The position numbers and the translations under genes were made by a program. Below, piece by piece: positions 1-9,707 of a stretch of 64,000 bases of DNA. The number at the start of each line of letters is the position of its first letter. The first letter of the stretch is position 1. The notes under the pieces were generated by a model. The model saw only the letters and a list, made by a program, of their open reading frames with translations. It searched no databases and had not been told where the DNA came from. The stretch is from Flavobacterium gawalongense (GTDB lineage: Bacteria > Bacteroidota > Bacteroidia > Flavobacteriales > Flavobacteriaceae): positions 62,001-126,000 of the forward strand of contig NZ_VJZP01000002.1 in NCBI RefSeq assembly GCF_007097265.1, read 5' to 3'.

Positions 1-814
1 GGAATTAGCTATTTTAAGACGTGAAAATAACGAAATTACTTATTTGCGTCCAGATGCAAAATCTCAAGTAACTTTAGAATATAGCGATGACAATAAGCCA
101 ACTCGTATTGACGCTATTGTAATCTCAACACAACATGATGATTTTGATGAAGAAGCTACAATGTTAGCAAAAATCAAAAAAGACATCGTTGAAATATTGA
201 TTCCAAAGATTATTGCTAAAAATCCTGCACATGCTCATTTATTCAATGATAAAATCCAATACCATATCAATCCAACCGGGAAATTCGTAATTGGAGGACC
301 ACACGGAGATACTGGGCTTACAGGAAGAAAAATTATTGTAGATACTTACGGTGGAAAAGGTGCTCACGGTGGTGGTGCATTCTCTGGAAAAGATCCAAGT
401 AAAGTGGACAGAAGTGCTGCGTATGCAACCCGTCATATTGCTAAAAATTTAGTTGCAGCAGGTGTTGCTGACGAGATTTTAGTACAGGTTTCTTATGCAA
501 TTGGTGTTGCAAAACCGATGGGTATTTTTATCGATACTTATGGCACATCAAAAGTGAATTTAACCAATGGTGAAATTGCTAAAAAAGTAGAAGCTATTTT
601 TGATATGCGTCCTTACTTTATCGAGCAACGTTTGAAATTAAGAAATCCTATTTACAGCGAAACTGCTGCTTACGGACACATGGGACGTACTCCAGAAACG
701 GTAACTAAAACTTTTTCTGCTCCAGGTGGAAACGAAAAAACAGTTACTGTTGAATTATTTACTTGGGAAAAATTAGACTTTGTTGACCAAGTTAAAACAG
801 CTTTCGGATTATAA
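1..814 (+). CDS. metK: S-adenosylmethionine synthetase (5' end outside window)
   Basis: Cytosolic enzyme that makes S-adenosylmethionine from methionine and ATP. The frame is open from base 2 without a stop, so the gene begins upstream of the window; about 270 residues, the central and C-terminal parts, are visible. Family motifs seen are [13 protein letters not shown] (catalytic loop) and [16 protein letters not shown] (nucleotide/metal-binding loop), followed by the usual C-terminal domain ending in VKTAFGL. It ends just before a perfect hairpin, so it is probably the last gene of its transcript. An internal TTG at base 44 is not a real start, because the homologous sequence ELAILRREN precedes it. 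Nothing odd is seen. Confidence 0.97.
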   Translation, partial: ELAILRRENNEITYLRPDAKSQVTLEYSDDNKPTRIDAIVISTQHDDFDEEATMLAKIKKDIVEILIPKIIAKNPAHAHLFNDKIQYHINPTGKFVIGGPHGDTGLTGRKIIVDTYGGKGAHGGGAFSGKDPSKVDRSAAYATRHIAKNLVAAGVADEILVQVSYAIGVAKPMGIFIDTYGTSKVNLTNGEIAKKVEAIFDMRPYFIEQRLKLRNPIYSETAAYGHMGRTPETVTKTFSAPGGNEKTVTVELFTWEKLDFVDQVKTAFGL

Positions 815-837
815 GAATTATAATTCTATTTATACTG

Positions 838-863
838 AAAACCAGCTCAATTGAGCTGGTTTT
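838..863. terminator. Terminator of metK
   Basis: A perfect inverted repeat, AAAACCAGCTCAA then TTGAGCTGGTTTT, with a further T run follows the metK stop by 23 bases. Its A and T flanks would let it work on either strand, but only metK ends here. Confidence 0.85.
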
Positions 864-936
864 TAATTTTAGTAATAATAACTATCCAAAAACATAGCAA
901 GCAGAAAAAAAATTTAACTTAACAGTCAAAAATTAA

Positions 937-944
937 TAGTTTTG
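937..944 (+). promoter_or_regulatory. Putative -7 promoter element before the 971 gene
   Basis: TAGTTTTG matches the Bacteroidetes -7 consensus TAnnTTTG and lies 26 bases before the ATG at 971, after the metK terminator. No clear TTG is seen at the -33 distance, so the call rests on one box and on position. Confidence 0.45.
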
Positions 945-970
945 CGCTTTTTTTGTAATTTGCTAGAATT

Positions 971-1762
971 ATGAGAAACCTGATTCTATTCTTCTTCTTC
1001 ACTACAATCTCGATTGCATTCGGACAAAACCAAAAACTACTTTCTTCAAAGATAAATCACGTAATTATTGACGCCGATCAATTTTTAGGATACGATCAAT
1101 TTGACTACTATTATACTATTAAGAACAATGTCTTTTCTAAAATAAAAGACAAAGAATCTTTAGAATACAAAAACATTACTTTGGGGAAAATCACGAAAAT
1201 AGATTTACTAAATCCTTTAAAAATTGTTTTGTTCTACGAAAATTTTAATACCGCTATTTTACTTGACAACCAACTGAACGAGACTCAAAAAATAAACTTC
1301 TCAGAAAACCCAATTCCAATAGTTGTGAACGCTATAGGAATAGCTTCTCAAAACCAATTATGGGTTTACAACAGTTTAAATCAGCAAATTGGACTTTATG
1401 ATTATTTAAAAAATGACTATAAAGTCATTTCTACTTCATTCCCGGAAAGTATAAAATACTATCAATCAAATTTTAATGCTTTTTATTGGATAGATGATAA
1501 AAACAATTGGTTCTCCTGTGACATTTTTGGAAAAATAACAAAGAAGGGAAAAACACCCGATTTTGATTCGATAGAAATCATCAACGACAATCAATTTATC
1601 TTTTCCAAGAACTCCATTCTAACAATTGAAGACATTGAAAAGAATCAAAAATTCGAAATTGAAATTTTAGAAAAAACGTTTAAAAAATTCGGTTACAAAG
1701 ACCAAATTTTATCTATTTTTACATCAGGAGGAATTACAAATTATAAAATCACAATACCGTAA
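971..1762 (+). CDS. Hypothetical secreted protein
   Basis: 263 residues. The first 18 residues form a signal peptide (charged MRN, hydrophobic run, then AFG before QNQK), so the protein is exported. The rest is a series of short hydrophobic strands with Asn, Lys and Asp-rich turns (for example NAIGIASQNQLWVYN and FNAFYWIDDKNNWF), which suggests an all-beta, propeller-like fold; no catalytic motif is visible and I do not recognise a named family. Its stop TAA (1760-1762) overlaps the ATG of the next gene by one base, so the two are translationally coupled, although a secreted propeller and a nucleoside kinase have no obvious shared function. Confidence 0.8.
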   Translation: MRNLILFFFFTTISIAFGQNQKLLSSKINHVIIDADQFLGYDQFDYYYTIKNNVFSKIKDKESLEYKNITLGKITKIDLLNPLKIVLFYENFNTAILLDNQLNETQKINFSENPIPIVVNAIGIASQNQLWVYNSLNQQIGLYDYLKNDYKVISTSFPESIKYYQSNFNAFYWIDDKNNWFSCDIFGKITKKGKTPDFDSIEIINDNQFIFSKNSILTIEDIEKNQKFEIEILEKTFKKFGYKDQILSIFTSGGITNYKITIP

Positions 1763-2376
1763 TGCACATAGCAGTAGCAGGAAACATTGGATCAGGAAAA
1801 ACAACTTTGACACACTTATTGGCAAAACACTTTAAATGGGAACCCCATTTTGAAGATGTAGTCGATAATCCTTATTTAGATGATTTCTATCATCAAATGG
1901 AGCGTTGGTCTTTTAATTTACAAATTTATTTCTTGAACAGTCGTTTTCGTCAAGTAATGCAAATTCGGGAGAGTGGTAAAAAAATTATTCAAGACAGAAC
2001 GATTTATGAAGATGCCCATATTTTCGCACCCAACCTTTATTCAATGGGTTTAATGACGAATCGTGATTTTCAGAATTATTCTACCCTTTTCGAATTAATG
2101 GAATCATTGGTAAAACCACCTGATTTGTTGATTTACCTAAGAAGTTCCATCCCAAATTTAGTAGGACAGATTCACAAACGCGGTCGCGAATATGAAAACT
2201 CCATTTCTATTGACTATTTAAGTCGTTTGAATGAGCGTTATGAAGCATGGGTTCATACATACAACAAAGGAAAACTATTAATTATCGATGTAGATAACAT
2301 TAATTTTGTTGACAATCCTGAAGATTTAGGGACTATTTTAAATAGGATTAATGCAGAACTGAATGGATTATTTTAG
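1762..2376 (+). CDS. Deoxynucleoside kinase
   Basis: Cytosolic enzyme of the dCK/dGK/TK2 family that phosphorylates salvaged deoxynucleosides with ATP. 204 residues, normal for bacterial members. Seen in order: P-loop GNIGSGKTTL (residues 7-16), the substrate and catalytic region FEDVVDNPYL (34-43), the DRTIYEDAHIF segment (about 73-83) equivalent to the DRS/ERS motif, and the LID arginines RGREYE near residue 140. Substrate preference (dAdo, dGuo or dCyd) cannot be read from the sequence. The gene overlaps the preceding gene by one base and is followed by a hairpin at 2401. Confidence 0.92.
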   Translation: MHIAVAGNIGSGKTTLTHLLAKHFKWEPHFEDVVDNPYLDDFYHQMERWSFNLQIYFLNSRFRQVMQIRESGKKIIQDRTIYEDAHIFAPNLYSMGLMTNRDFQNYSTLFELMESLVKPPDLLIYLRSSIPNLVGQIHKRGREYENSISIDYLSRLNERYEAWVHTYNKGKLLIIDVDNINFVDNPEDLGTILNRINAELNGLF

Positions 2377-2400
2377 AATAAAATAACAAGACATAAAATT

Positions 2401-2430
2401 AAAAACACCTCACAACTGTGAGATATTTTT
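2401..2430 (+). terminator. Probable terminator after the deoxynucleoside kinase
   Basis: AAAAACACCTCACA pairs with TGTGAGATATTTTT around a two-base loop; the central CTCACA/TGTGAG stem is perfect and the A/T flanks extend it. It lies 25 bases after the kinase stop. Confidence 0.6.
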
Positions 2431-2569
2431 AATTTTCATACCTTTACAAATCAATGCATTAACATCAAAATATATCTTGAAATTGATTTATTTTGATTCC
2501 CCTTAATTTATCATACATAAAAACACTAATCAATTGGTTTTTCTGATTATTAATTAAAATCTAAAAATC

Positions 2570-2971
2570 ATGAGACTCAAAAATTTAAAAAGCAAAACTG
2601 TTTGTTTTTTACTAGTTATTGCGCTTATTCTGCAAAGCTGTAGCGTTTATAAAAAAACGCCTGTAACTTTAGACGAGGCTGTAACTGCGGATAGAAAAGT
2701 TTTAGTTGTTAAAGTTGACAATACAAAACTCAAATTTATCAGGATTGAACAAATTGACGGTATATATTACGGCCGCATAAAAACTAGAGGTGGAATTGAA
2801 AAAATACCTTTAACCGAAAGTGATTTAAAAACAATACGTGTTCTGGACAAAACAGCAACAACAATGGGAAATGTTGCGATTGTCGTTGGTTCTATAGGGA
2901 CTGTTCTCTTAGTTGTTGCAGCTATAGAACTTTCTGATTTGGGTGATAATTGGGGTAATTGGGGCTATTGA
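2570..2971 (+). CDS. Hypothetical lipoprotein with one membrane segment
   Basis: 133 residues. The N-terminus is a lipoprotein signal, hydrophobic VCFLLVIALI followed by the lipobox LQSC (Cys near residue 24). A small globular middle (residues 30-95) is followed by a strongly hydrophobic segment (VAIVVGSIGTVLLVVAAI, about 103-120) and a short Gly/Asn/Trp-rich tail. It may be anchored by both lipid and helix. The family is not recognised. It stands alone: terminator-like hairpins lie on both sides (2401 and 3050), so it is probably monocistronic. Related small lipoproteins with a C-terminal helix are common in Flavobacteria, but no function can be assigned. Confidence 0.75.
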   Translation: MRLKNLKSKTVCFLLVIALILQSCSVYKKTPVTLDEAVTADRKVLVVKVDNTKLKFIRIEQIDGIYYGRIKTRGGIEKIPLTESDLKTIRVLDKTATTMGNVAIVVGSIGTVLLVVAAIELSDLGDNWGNWGY

Positions 2972-3049
2972 ATATTTTGGAAACACATTCGTAACACACA
3001 TTAAATGAGGCGTTTACCAAAAACAAATGCATTATGAGTATTAAAAATA

Positions 3050-3075
3050 AAATGCCCTGCAATTGCAGGGCATTT
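3050..3075. terminator. Bidirectional terminator between the lipoprotein gene and hppA
   Basis: A perfect hairpin, AAATGCCCTGCAA / TTGCAGGGCATTT, lies between two convergent genes. It is 22 bases beyond the alternative stop of the hppA tail at 3098, which is the spacing expected if 3098 were the ancestral end of hppA. Confidence 0.85.
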
Positions 3076-3097
3076 ACTATTTTAGCAACAAAATCTA

Positions 3098-3185
3098 TTA
3101 TTTCAAAGCATCGATTTTTGCCTGAACTTCTGCATCAGTTCCTTCAAAATTCTGAATATCTACTTTACCATTTACCGTTGTTTTA
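3098..3185 (-). other. Out-of-frame ancestral tail of hppA
   Basis: On the minus strand, reading on from hppA with one base fewer in the A run at 3194-3201 gives [18 protein letters not shown] and then a further 15 residues ending in KIDALK and a TAA at 3098. This has normal composition for a C-terminal tail and no stops. It is interpreted as the original end of hppA, displaced by a one-base indel. Whether the indel is a real mutation, programmed slippage or a read error cannot be told from one sequence. Confidence 0.65.
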
Positions 3186-5555
3186 ATCGTAGCTTTTTTT
3201 TCCATCAACATTAGTTTTTTCAATGGAGACTTCTTTAGAAACTGCACTAGTTGCTGTCGCAGCAGCATTCATATACTCACAGGTTTTGTTTGCACATCCT
3301 TTTGCGATACACTCTTCTTTAGACATTGAGGCACACATTTCAGTATTGGCACAACAAGAGGCGCTATCCGAAATCGTATGATTTCCGCTGCCTAAAATTG
3401 GCGCAATTACAAGACCAATTAAACAAGTTAATTTAATCAAAATGTTCATTGATGGCCCAGAAGTATCTTTGAATGGATCTCCGACAGTATCTCCAGTTAC
3501 GGCAGCTTTGTGAGCATCAGAACCTTTATAGGTCATTTCTCCATTAATCATAACTCCTGCTTCAAAAGATTTCTTAGCATTATCCCAAGCACCCCCCGCA
3601 TTGTTTTGAAAAACTGCCCAAAGCACACCAGATACAGTAACTCCTGCCATATATCCTCCTAACATTTCAGCGATTAACTGGTTGTTGTCTCCATAAACTA
3701 ATTTACCAAGTAAAACAATTGCTATTGGAAAACCGATAGTCAAAATTCCTGGCAACATCATTTCGCGTAAAGCTGCTTTTGTAGAAATATCAACACATTT
3801 AGCATACTCGGGTTTTCCGGTTCCTTCCATAATTCCTGGAATTTCTCTAAACTGACGACGTACTTCGTACACCATATCCATAGCTGCTTTTCCAACAGAA
3901 TTCATTGCTAAAGCAGAGAAAACTACGGGTATCATTCCACCTACAAATAACATCGCTAAAACGGGCGCTTTGAAAATATTAATTCCGTCTATTCCTGTAA
4001 AAGTTACATATGCCGCAAATAATGCTAATGAAGTTAATGCAGCCGAAGCAATTGCAAAACCTTTTCCGGTTGCAGCAGTGGTATTTCCAACAGAATCTAA
4101 AATATCCGTTCTTGTACGAACTTCTTTTGGCAACTCACTCATTTCAGCAATTCCACCTGCGTTATCCGATATTGGTCCAAAAGCATCGATTGCTAATTGC
4201 ATAGCCGTTGTTGCCATCATGGCTGAAGCCGCTAAAGCCACACCATAAAATCCTGCAAAAGCATAAGAAGTCCAAATAGCAGCAGCAAATAATAAAACCG
4301 TTGGAAATGTAGAAATCATTCCAGTCGCTAATCCTGCAATTACATTTGTTCCTGCTCCAGTACTTGATTTTTGCACAATCGCCATTACTGGTTTTGTTCC
4401 TAATCCGGTATAATATTCTGTAACAGATGAAATAACGGCACCTACCACTAATCCTACGATGGTGGCATAGAAAACTCTCATAGACGAAACTTCTTTTGTC
4501 CCTTCTCCGAAGAAATTCATTTTCATGGTTTCTGGCAACATGTATTGTACCAAAAAGAAACACGCCACGGCTGTCAATAAGATGGAAACCCAATTTCCTA
4601 TATTTAACGCATTTTGAACCTGTGCCTCTTTGGCATTATCATCTGTAATTTTTACCAACATTGTTCCAATGATAGAAAATAAAATTCCGAAACCGGCTAT
4701 TGCCATTGGTAATAAGATTGGTCCAATTCCGCCAAAAGCATCTTGAATATTCCCACCCATATCTTTGATAACATAATTACCAAGAACCATAGCCGCCAAA
4801 ACTGTTGCTACATAAGACCCAAATAAATCGGCACCCATTCCGGCAACGTCACCCACATTATCTCCTACATTATCCGCGATTGTAGCAGGATTACGAGGAT
4901 CGTCTTCTGGAATTCCAGCTTCTACTTTACCCACTAAATCTGCCCCAACATCAGCAGCTTTTGTATAAATCCCGCCACCAACACGTGCGAACAAAGCGAT
5001 AGACTCCGCTCCAAGAGAAAAACCGGCTAATGTTTCAAGCACAATGGTCATATCTTCTGTTGAAGTCCAAGTTCCATTCATGAAAAAGTGGAAAAAGAAA
5101 ATAAAGAATGTTGTTAAACCTAAAACTGCTAAACCCGCAACTCCTAATCCCATTACTGTTCCACCGCCAAAGGAAACTTTTAATGCTTGCGGTAAACTGG
5201 TACGCGCGGCTTGCGTTGTTCTAACATTTGTTTTTGTTGCTATTTTCATTCCCATATTTCCAGCCAAAGCGGAGAAAAATGCTCCAAAAATAAAAGCAAC
5301 TACTATTAATATATGTGTTGTAGGAACCACAAATGAAACTCCGGCTAAAACAATACTTGCTCCCACTACGAAGAAAGCTAATAACCTATATTCTGCTTTA
5401 AGAAAAGCTAATGCACCTTCGTAAATATAATCTGAAATGGCTGCCATCTTACCATCTCCGGCATCTTGTTTTAATACCCAAGCTCTTTTAACCCACATGA
5501 ACAGAAGCCCTACAATTGCCATAACTATTGGCAAGTAAATCATTATTGTATTCAT
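3183..5555 (-). CDS. hppA: Membrane-bound ion-pumping pyrophosphatase
   Basis: Integral inner-membrane pump that couples pyrophosphate hydrolysis to H+ or Na+ export. 790 residues with about 16 hydrophobic helices. Visible: the substrate-binding motif [10 protein letters not shown] (201-210), the Mg-PPi binding [18 protein letters not shown] (228-245), the K+-dependence signature [11 protein letters not shown] (about 485-495, with Ala where K+-independent enzymes have Lys) and the last catalytic motif [17 protein letters not shown] (about 687-703). A Cys-rich segment (residues about 732-755, [20 protein letters not shown]) follows the last helix. The frame ends early at DGKKSYD after an A8 run; see the separate tail entry. 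The last catalytic motif lies well before this, so activity should be intact. The ion specificity is not decidable here. It is followed upstream by ppa, the soluble enzyme for the same substrate. Confidence 0.95.
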   Translation of the reverse strand: MNTIMIYLPIVMAIVGLLFMWVKRAWVLKQDAGDGKMAAISDYIYEGALAFLKAEYRLLAFFVVGASIVLAGVSFVVPTTHILIVVAFIFGAFFSALAGNMGMKIATKTNVRTTQAARTSLPQALKVSFGGGTVMGLGVAGLAVLGLTTFFIFFFHFFMNGTWTSTEDMTIVLETLAGFSLGAESIALFARVGGGIYTKAADVGADLVGKVEAGIPEDDPRNPATIADNVGDNVGDVAGMGADLFGSYVATVLAAMVLGNYVIKDMGGNIQDAFGGIGPILLPMAIAGFGILFSIIGTMLVKITDDNAKEAQVQNALNIGNWVSILLTAVACFFLVQYMLPETMKMNFFGEGTKEVSSMRVFYATIVGLVVGAVISSVTEYYTGLGTKPVMAIVQKSSTGAGTNVIAGLATGMISTFPTVLLFAAAIWTSYAFAGFYGVALAASAMMATTAMQLAIDAFGPISDNAGGIAEMSELPKEVRTRTDILDSVGNTTAATGKGFAIASAALTSLALFAAYVTFTGIDGINIFKAPVLAMLFVGGMIPVVFSALAMNSVGKAAMDMVYEVRRQFREIPGIMEGTGKPEYAKCVDISTKAALREMMLPGILTIGFPIAIVLLGKLVYGDNNQLIAEMLGGYMAGVTVSGVLWAVFQNNAGGAWDNAKKSFEAGVMINGEMTYKGSDAHKAAVTGDTVGDPFKDTSGPSMNILIKLTCLIGLVIAPILGSGNHTISDSASCCANTEMCASMSKEECIAKGCANKTCEYMNAAATATSAVSKEVSIEKTNVDGKKSYD

Positions 5556-5609
5556 AAATTTCTTTTGGTTTTTGGTTAGTATTATTAATGTAACAAAACG
5601 AATTTAAAC

Positions 5610-5646
5610 AAAAAAGCAATACTCCTAACGGAATATTGCTTTTTTT
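5610..5646 (-). terminator. Terminator of ppa
   Basis: AAAAAAGCAATA...TATTGCTTTTTT forms a stem with an internal CTCC/GGAA mismatch and loop. It lies 21 bases after the ppa stop on the minus strand and before hppA, so the two pyrophosphatase genes are probably separate transcripts. Confidence 0.75.
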
Positions 5647-5666
5647 GTAAAAATTATAGGTAAAAA

Positions 5667-6197
5667 TTATTTAATACTAAATAATCCCTCTGGTTTGTTC
5701 TCAATTTGATTAAAACGTTCGGTACATTCTTTGATAATGGCAAACGCTTCATTTACATCTCCCCAACCTTCTACATCAACTTGCTTGTTTTCAAGATCTT
5801 TGTAAACTTGGAAGAAATGTTCAATCTCTTTTAGTAAGTGTGGATTAATATCAGATAAGTTTTCTAATGAATTCCAAATTGGATCTGAAACTGGTACACA
5901 GATAACTTTTTCATCTGGTCCTTTATCGTCTGCCATGTGGAAAACACCGATAGGTTTTACTTCCATTACACATCCAGGAAAAGTTGGTTCGTTTACCAAA
6001 ACTAAAACATCTAATGGATCTCCATCTAATGCTAATGTTTCAGGAATGAATCCGTAGTCAGCTGGATACATCATAGACGAGAATAACATTCTGTCAAAAC
6101 GCATTCTTTTTATTTCGAAATCATATTCGTATTTATTTCTACTTCCTCTTGGTATTTCGATTAAGACATCGAAAGTTGTTAATTTGTCTGCAGTCAT
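5667..6197 (-). CDS. ppa: Family I inorganic pyrophosphatase
   Basis: Soluble cytosolic enzyme that hydrolyses pyrophosphate to two phosphates and drives biosynthetic reactions. 176 residues, the normal length. Seen: the active-site entry EIPRGSRNKYEYD (14-26) and the metal-binding DGDPLDVLV (58-66, aspartates 58, 60 and 63), plus MADDKGPDEKVI (88-99). A well-formed Bacteroidetes promoter lies 30-60 bases upstream. Together with hppA next to it, the organism has both the heat-releasing and the energy-conserving route for pyrophosphate. Confidence 0.96.
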   Translation of the reverse strand: MTADKLTTFDVLIEIPRGSRNKYEYDFEIKRMRFDRMLFSSMMYPADYGFIPETLALDGDPLDVLVLVNEPTFPGCVMEVKPIGVFHMADDKGPDEKVICVPVSDPIWNSLENLSDINPHLLKEIEHFFQVYKDLENKQVDVEGWGDVNEAFAIIKECTERFNQIENKPEGLFSIK

Positions 6198-6227
6198 TTT
6201 AGTTTTTCGTTTCTATATTTATGGTTG

Positions 6228-6257
6228 CAAAAATAAGTAAAGAATCCCTTTCAACAA
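6228..6257 (-). promoter_or_regulatory. Promoter of ppa
   Basis: On the minus strand: TTG at 6257-6255, 19 bases, then TATTTTTG at 6235-6228, matching the Bacteroidetes TTG-N19-TAnnTTTG pattern exactly. The expected start of transcription is near 6224, leaving a leader of about 27 bases. Confidence 0.75.
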
Positions 6258-6303
6258 TGAAAAATTTAGGTTATCTGTGGATTAAATTTTAATAAACAGC
6301 ACT

Positions 6304-6906
6304 TTAGTAAACCACCGTTCTATTTCTTTTATTCAAATAATGATGCCACAAAAGATAGGTGGCCACGGAACGATACGGACTCCATTTTATAGTATGGACT
6401 TCCATTTCTTCTTTATTGTGAATATCCAACAACTCTTTTATGGTATTTACTACGGCAATATCACCCAGCGGTAACAAATCTGGTGCTTGAAGACAAAACA
6501 TTAAATAGATATCGATGGTCCAGTTCCCTATTCCTTTAATCTTGATGAGTTCTTCTCGTACTTGCTGAGCCGTTTTGGTTGGCAAACTTTCCAAATCAAT
6601 ATCCTTATTTAGTATTGCAGTTGACAACGCTTTGATATAAGACGTTTTTTGACGGCTTACGCCAAGATTCCTAAATTCTTCATCTGATAAATTAAGAAGT
6701 GCATTAGGTTCAACGTTTTTTTCTTTGGATTTTAACTTTAAAAAAGTTGCTTTCGCGGAATCTATAGATACTTGTTGCTCTAAAATCAATAAAACTAAAG
6801 TCTCAAATCCTTGAGGCCTTATAGGAATGGTTGGCATTCCATATTGTTCAATGATCACTTTGAAAATGGTCTCTTTTTCTAAAAGATATTCAATGGCTTG
6901 TTGCAT
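6304..6906 (-). CDS. HhH-GPD DNA glycosylase (3-methyladenine type)
   Basis: Base-excision repair enzyme of the AlkA/endonuclease III superfamily that removes alkylated purines. 200 residues, the short form without the AlkA N-terminal domain. The helix-hairpin-helix IKIKGIGNWTIDIYLMF is at 121-137 and the catalytic Asp of the GPD motif at 149 (PLGDIAV). There are no four Cys of an iron-sulfur cluster, which argues against endonuclease III/MutY. Its 3' end is 104 bases from ppa; upstream lies a copy of the dispersed repeat. Confidence 0.9.
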   Translation of the reverse strand: MQQAIEYLLEKETIFKVIIEQYGMPTIPIRPQGFETLVLLILEQQVSIDSAKATFLKLKSKEKNVEPNALLNLSDEEFRNLGVSRQKTSYIKALSTAILNKDIDLESLPTKTAQQVREELIKIKGIGNWTIDIYLMFCLQAPDLLPLGDIAVVNTIKELLDIHNKEEMEVHTIKWSPYRSVATYLLWHHYLNKRNRTVVY

Positions 6907-6919
6907 AATCTGATGTTTT

Positions 6920-7047
6920 TAGCCCATCCCGAAATTTCGAGAGAAAACGGCATCCTTTTTATCTCGTTTTTTTTAAACGAGATAAAAAGATATAGTGAAC
7001 AGCTGGACACGAGCGAAGCGAACTGACGAAGTAAATAGCTCCTGATT
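6920..7047 (-). repeat. Dispersed repeat family, copy A
   Basis: Read on the minus strand it begins AATCAGGAGCTATTTAC (7047) and ends GGGATGGGCTA (6920), the same ends as copies B and C. The interior holds a hairpin in which CTTTTTATCTCGTTT (6955-6969) pairs with AAACGAGATAAAAAG (6975-6989). It fills most of the 179-base gap between the glycosylase and DUF5686 genes. No reading frame is seen in it. Confidence 0.7.
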
Positions 7048-7085
7048 CCTCCTGTCGTCGGAATGACAATTTAGTTGATCGCTTA

Positions 7086-9578
7086 TTAAAAATTAAACCC
7101 AAACGACCCTTTTACCGAAAAACGATTCGTATCTGGCGTATTGAGATAACTGCCTCGCCAAGCGAAATCGATGCGGAATACTTTGAAAATATTCCCAATT
7201 CCGGCACTGTATTCCCAATACCCTTTTTCGGGTGCGTTGTAGACCAAACCAGAAGCATTTATAGCTCTGTTTTCATCTGAAATACTGCCATAAACGCCTT
7301 TTACCGATACGATTTCTCTCCAATTGAGTTTTCGCATGAATGGAATTCTGGAAAAAAGTCGGCCATTGAAATTGTGGTTCCACTGCAAAGTAGCATATTG
7401 ATCCGACACAAATTCATAAAAATTAAGGTTGCTAAAGGTGTTCTCAAGAGTAAAAAAAGTTTGATTTCCCGGAATAACACTCATCAATCCCAAAGGAACG
7501 GTTCCAAAAGTTTTCCCCACTTCCATAATTATATTCGTGCGTCCCAATGGTCCAATAATTACCGGTTGTTTATAATACAATTGTATTTTATCGTATTTGA
7601 AATCACTATTCAATAATCCTTTAAAACCATGACTGTAATTGACAAAAAAGCGGCTGTACGGACTGTCAACATTCTCTCTTTCTACTGCAAATCCAATGGT
7701 TTTTCTCTTTGGTGTGTATTCAACCTGAAAGTTAACTTCCGATTGTTTAACTTCACTTTTTGTCACAGCATTCGCTATATCCGTGTAATAATCCAGACTA
7801 AATGTTGGGGAAGCGGACTCCAGTATACGATACGAAATTCCAGTTTGAAATATTAAATTTTTAACCGGCTCTATTTCTACCGCAATATTACTCAAATTGA
7901 TGTTGGTCAATTTCCCATTACTTCCTGATGAAAACACAGAAGACGAAGCGAAACTTCTACCCAAAATATCGTAGGTGGTAGTCAAGCTGGCACCAATTTG
8001 TTCAATATCACGCCTGTTGCCTCCAGACAAAATGATTCTTTTTTTCTTATCGACCATCCATTTACCTGAAAATCCATATTTGAATTTTTCATCCTTAAAA
8101 CCATAAGCAGTGTAGCCTTGCAAACGCCAAGTGTCGTTCGTTCCAAAATACGTTCTTCCACCCGCTCGCAATCGAGCACCCTCGACTTCATTGTATCCAA
8201 ATGTGGAAAAAATGGGACCATAATCAAAATTTCCAAATTGCAAAAACCCGCTAGCCAGAACTTGAACGGTACTATATATTTGCTTGAATTTCCTAACCGT
8301 TTGCAGTGTATCCAGCATTTTATAAACACCCAATTCGTCCTTGGTTAAGTTCTCGAATCGATTCTCGTTCCAATACTCATCCGATTTATTGTAGACATCC
8401 GTATCCATATAATTGACCTCATCTTTATAAAAAGCGACTGATTTTTCTTTATTGAACTGATGATTTCTATAGAAAGTGGTTCGCTTTCCGTAAACACCTT
8501 TTGATTTTTCTTTTTTGTTTAAAGCAAAGTCGGACATTAAATAATCTCGGGTTAATAGGAAAACAGAATCGCTGACCACTTCAAATTCCTGCTCTAAATA
8601 AATATCTTTTACCCAGTTGATATTGGCGCTTTTGGTAACTGCCATGTTAATTTTCTTGATGGCAAATGTGGAATCATTCACCCAAAAATCACCTTTGAAA
8701 GTCAATTCGTTCTTGCGTCGTGGATAAAACACAATGTTATAACACCATTTTTTATCAATGTAAGCACTATCTTTCAATACATAATTATAAACATCAACAC
8801 CCGTTTTAGATAACGGGCTCGTAAAACTTTTGTCAAAAAAAGTTAAGTAATTATTGTAGATATCGTAATTGGAATATAAATCTTTTACAAACGTCAAAAT
8901 CTGTTGGTTTCCATTAAAACCAGAAGTCTTATTGGCTTTTATTTTCTCTTTTACTTTCTTTAATTTATTATCTCCATAAACATCATTAAGTGATTCGTTT
9001 ACAAAAATGGGTAAATACGTTTTACCCGTAATTTTTGAAGTATCCATTTGATTGAATATAAACTCCATCCCTTTGAAAAGCTTGCTTTTCATGAAAGTGC
9101 TATCAATAGAATTCATGTCAAATTCTATTTTCTCATACTTTTCCATCTGGTACTGATCAAATAAGTACAATCCGTTTTTACGTTTTCTTTCCCAAATTTT
9201 CCTCAGAATTTCAAGTGCAGGATTATTCTTCTTTGATGTTTTACCAGCAAAAACAACTACTTCGCTTAAGCTTTCGGCTTCGTTCAACTGAATTTTGAAA
9301 TTATAATTCACCTGTTTATCTAAGGTAATTTCTTTTTCGGAAAACCCTACTGAGGATATTATCAAGGTAGTATAGGTTTTTGCGGATTCAAGGTAAAACC
9401 GACCATCTTCATTGGTGACAATACCTTCACTCGAATTCTTGAAAACCACATTAGCAAAGGGAATAGGCTGATTTGATTTGTCTACCACAACACCACTCAC
9501 TTTTGTTTGTGCAAAAACAGCATTCACAGAAACAAATAAAAAAAACAAGAGATATAAGAGATTCTTTTTCATAGTCAT
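7086..9578 (-). CDS. DUF5686 outer-membrane protein with carboxypeptidase-like domain
   Basis: 830 residues. A signal peptide (about 1-24, ending VFAQ) is followed by a CarboxypepD_reg-like beta-sandwich (about 25-110: VSGVVVDKSNQPIPFANVVF, then NEDGRFYL), a linker, and a long region rich in alternating aromatic strands typical of the DUF5686 family, which is expected to form an outer-membrane barrel. The last residue is Phe (GSFGFNF), as is usual for barrel proteins. The carboxypeptidase-like module is the same one found in SusC/TonB receptors and probably faces the periplasm. The substrate is unknown. The start may be two codons later, at MKKNLLY. A -7 box lies at 9626-9619. Confidence 0.9.
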   Translation of the reverse strand: MTMKKNLLYLLFFLFVSVNAVFAQTKVSGVVVDKSNQPIPFANVVFKNSSEGIVTNEDGRFYLESAKTYTTLIISSVGFSEKEITLDKQVNYNFKIQLNEAESLSEVVVFAGKTSKKNNPALEILRKIWERKRKNGLYLFDQYQMEKYEKIEFDMNSIDSTFMKSKLFKGMEFIFNQMDTSKITGKTYLPIFVNESLNDVYGDNKLKKVKEKIKANKTSGFNGNQQILTFVKDLYSNYDIYNNYLTFFDKSFTSPLSKTGVDVYNYVLKDSAYIDKKWCYNIVFYPRRKNELTFKGDFWVNDSTFAIKKINMAVTKSANINWVKDIYLEQEFEVVSDSVFLLTRDYLMSDFALNKKEKSKGVYGKRTTFYRNHQFNKEKSVAFYKDEVNYMDTDVYNKSDEYWNENRFENLTKDELGVYKMLDTLQTVRKFKQIYSTVQVLASGFLQFGNFDYGPIFSTFGYNEVEGARLRAGGRTYFGTNDTWRLQGYTAYGFKDEKFKYGFSGKWMVDKKKRIILSGGNRRDIEQIGASLTTTYDILGRSFASSSVFSSGSNGKLTNINLSNIAVEIEPVKNLIFQTGISYRILESASPTFSLDYYTDIANAVTKSEVKQSEVNFQVEYTPKRKTIGFAVERENVDSPYSRFFVNYSHGFKGLLNSDFKYDKIQLYYKQPVIIGPLGRTNIIMEVGKTFGTVPLGLMSVIPGNQTFFTLENTFSNLNFYEFVSDQYATLQWNHNFNGRLFSRIPFMRKLNWREIVSVKGVYGSISDENRAINASGLVYNAPEKGYWEYSAGIGNIFKVFRIDFAWRGSYLNTPDTNRFSVKGSFGFNF

Positions 9579-9618
9579 TCAAAAAAAAACTCCATCAAAT
9601 AAATAATTGATGAAGTTT

Positions 9619-9626
9619 CAAATATA
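9619..9626 (-). promoter_or_regulatory. Putative -7 element of the DUF5686 gene
   Basis: TATATTTG on the minus strand matches TAnnTTTG, about 40 bases before the start codon. The leader contains a small inverted repeat (CATCAA...TTGATG, about 9591-9613). No TTG is clear at -33. Confidence 0.45.
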
Positions 9627-9707
9627 GGTATTTAGAAATCTAGATTATTCTAAATTAAAAATGTTGACTGTTAAATTTTATCTAAAAATCAAATCCTTAA
9701 AAAAAAT

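Noticed and set aside
3970..5424. Open frames of 60-140 codons on the plus strand and in a second minus frame across hppA
   Set aside because: They are shadows of the long hppA frame, with no homology and atypical composition.
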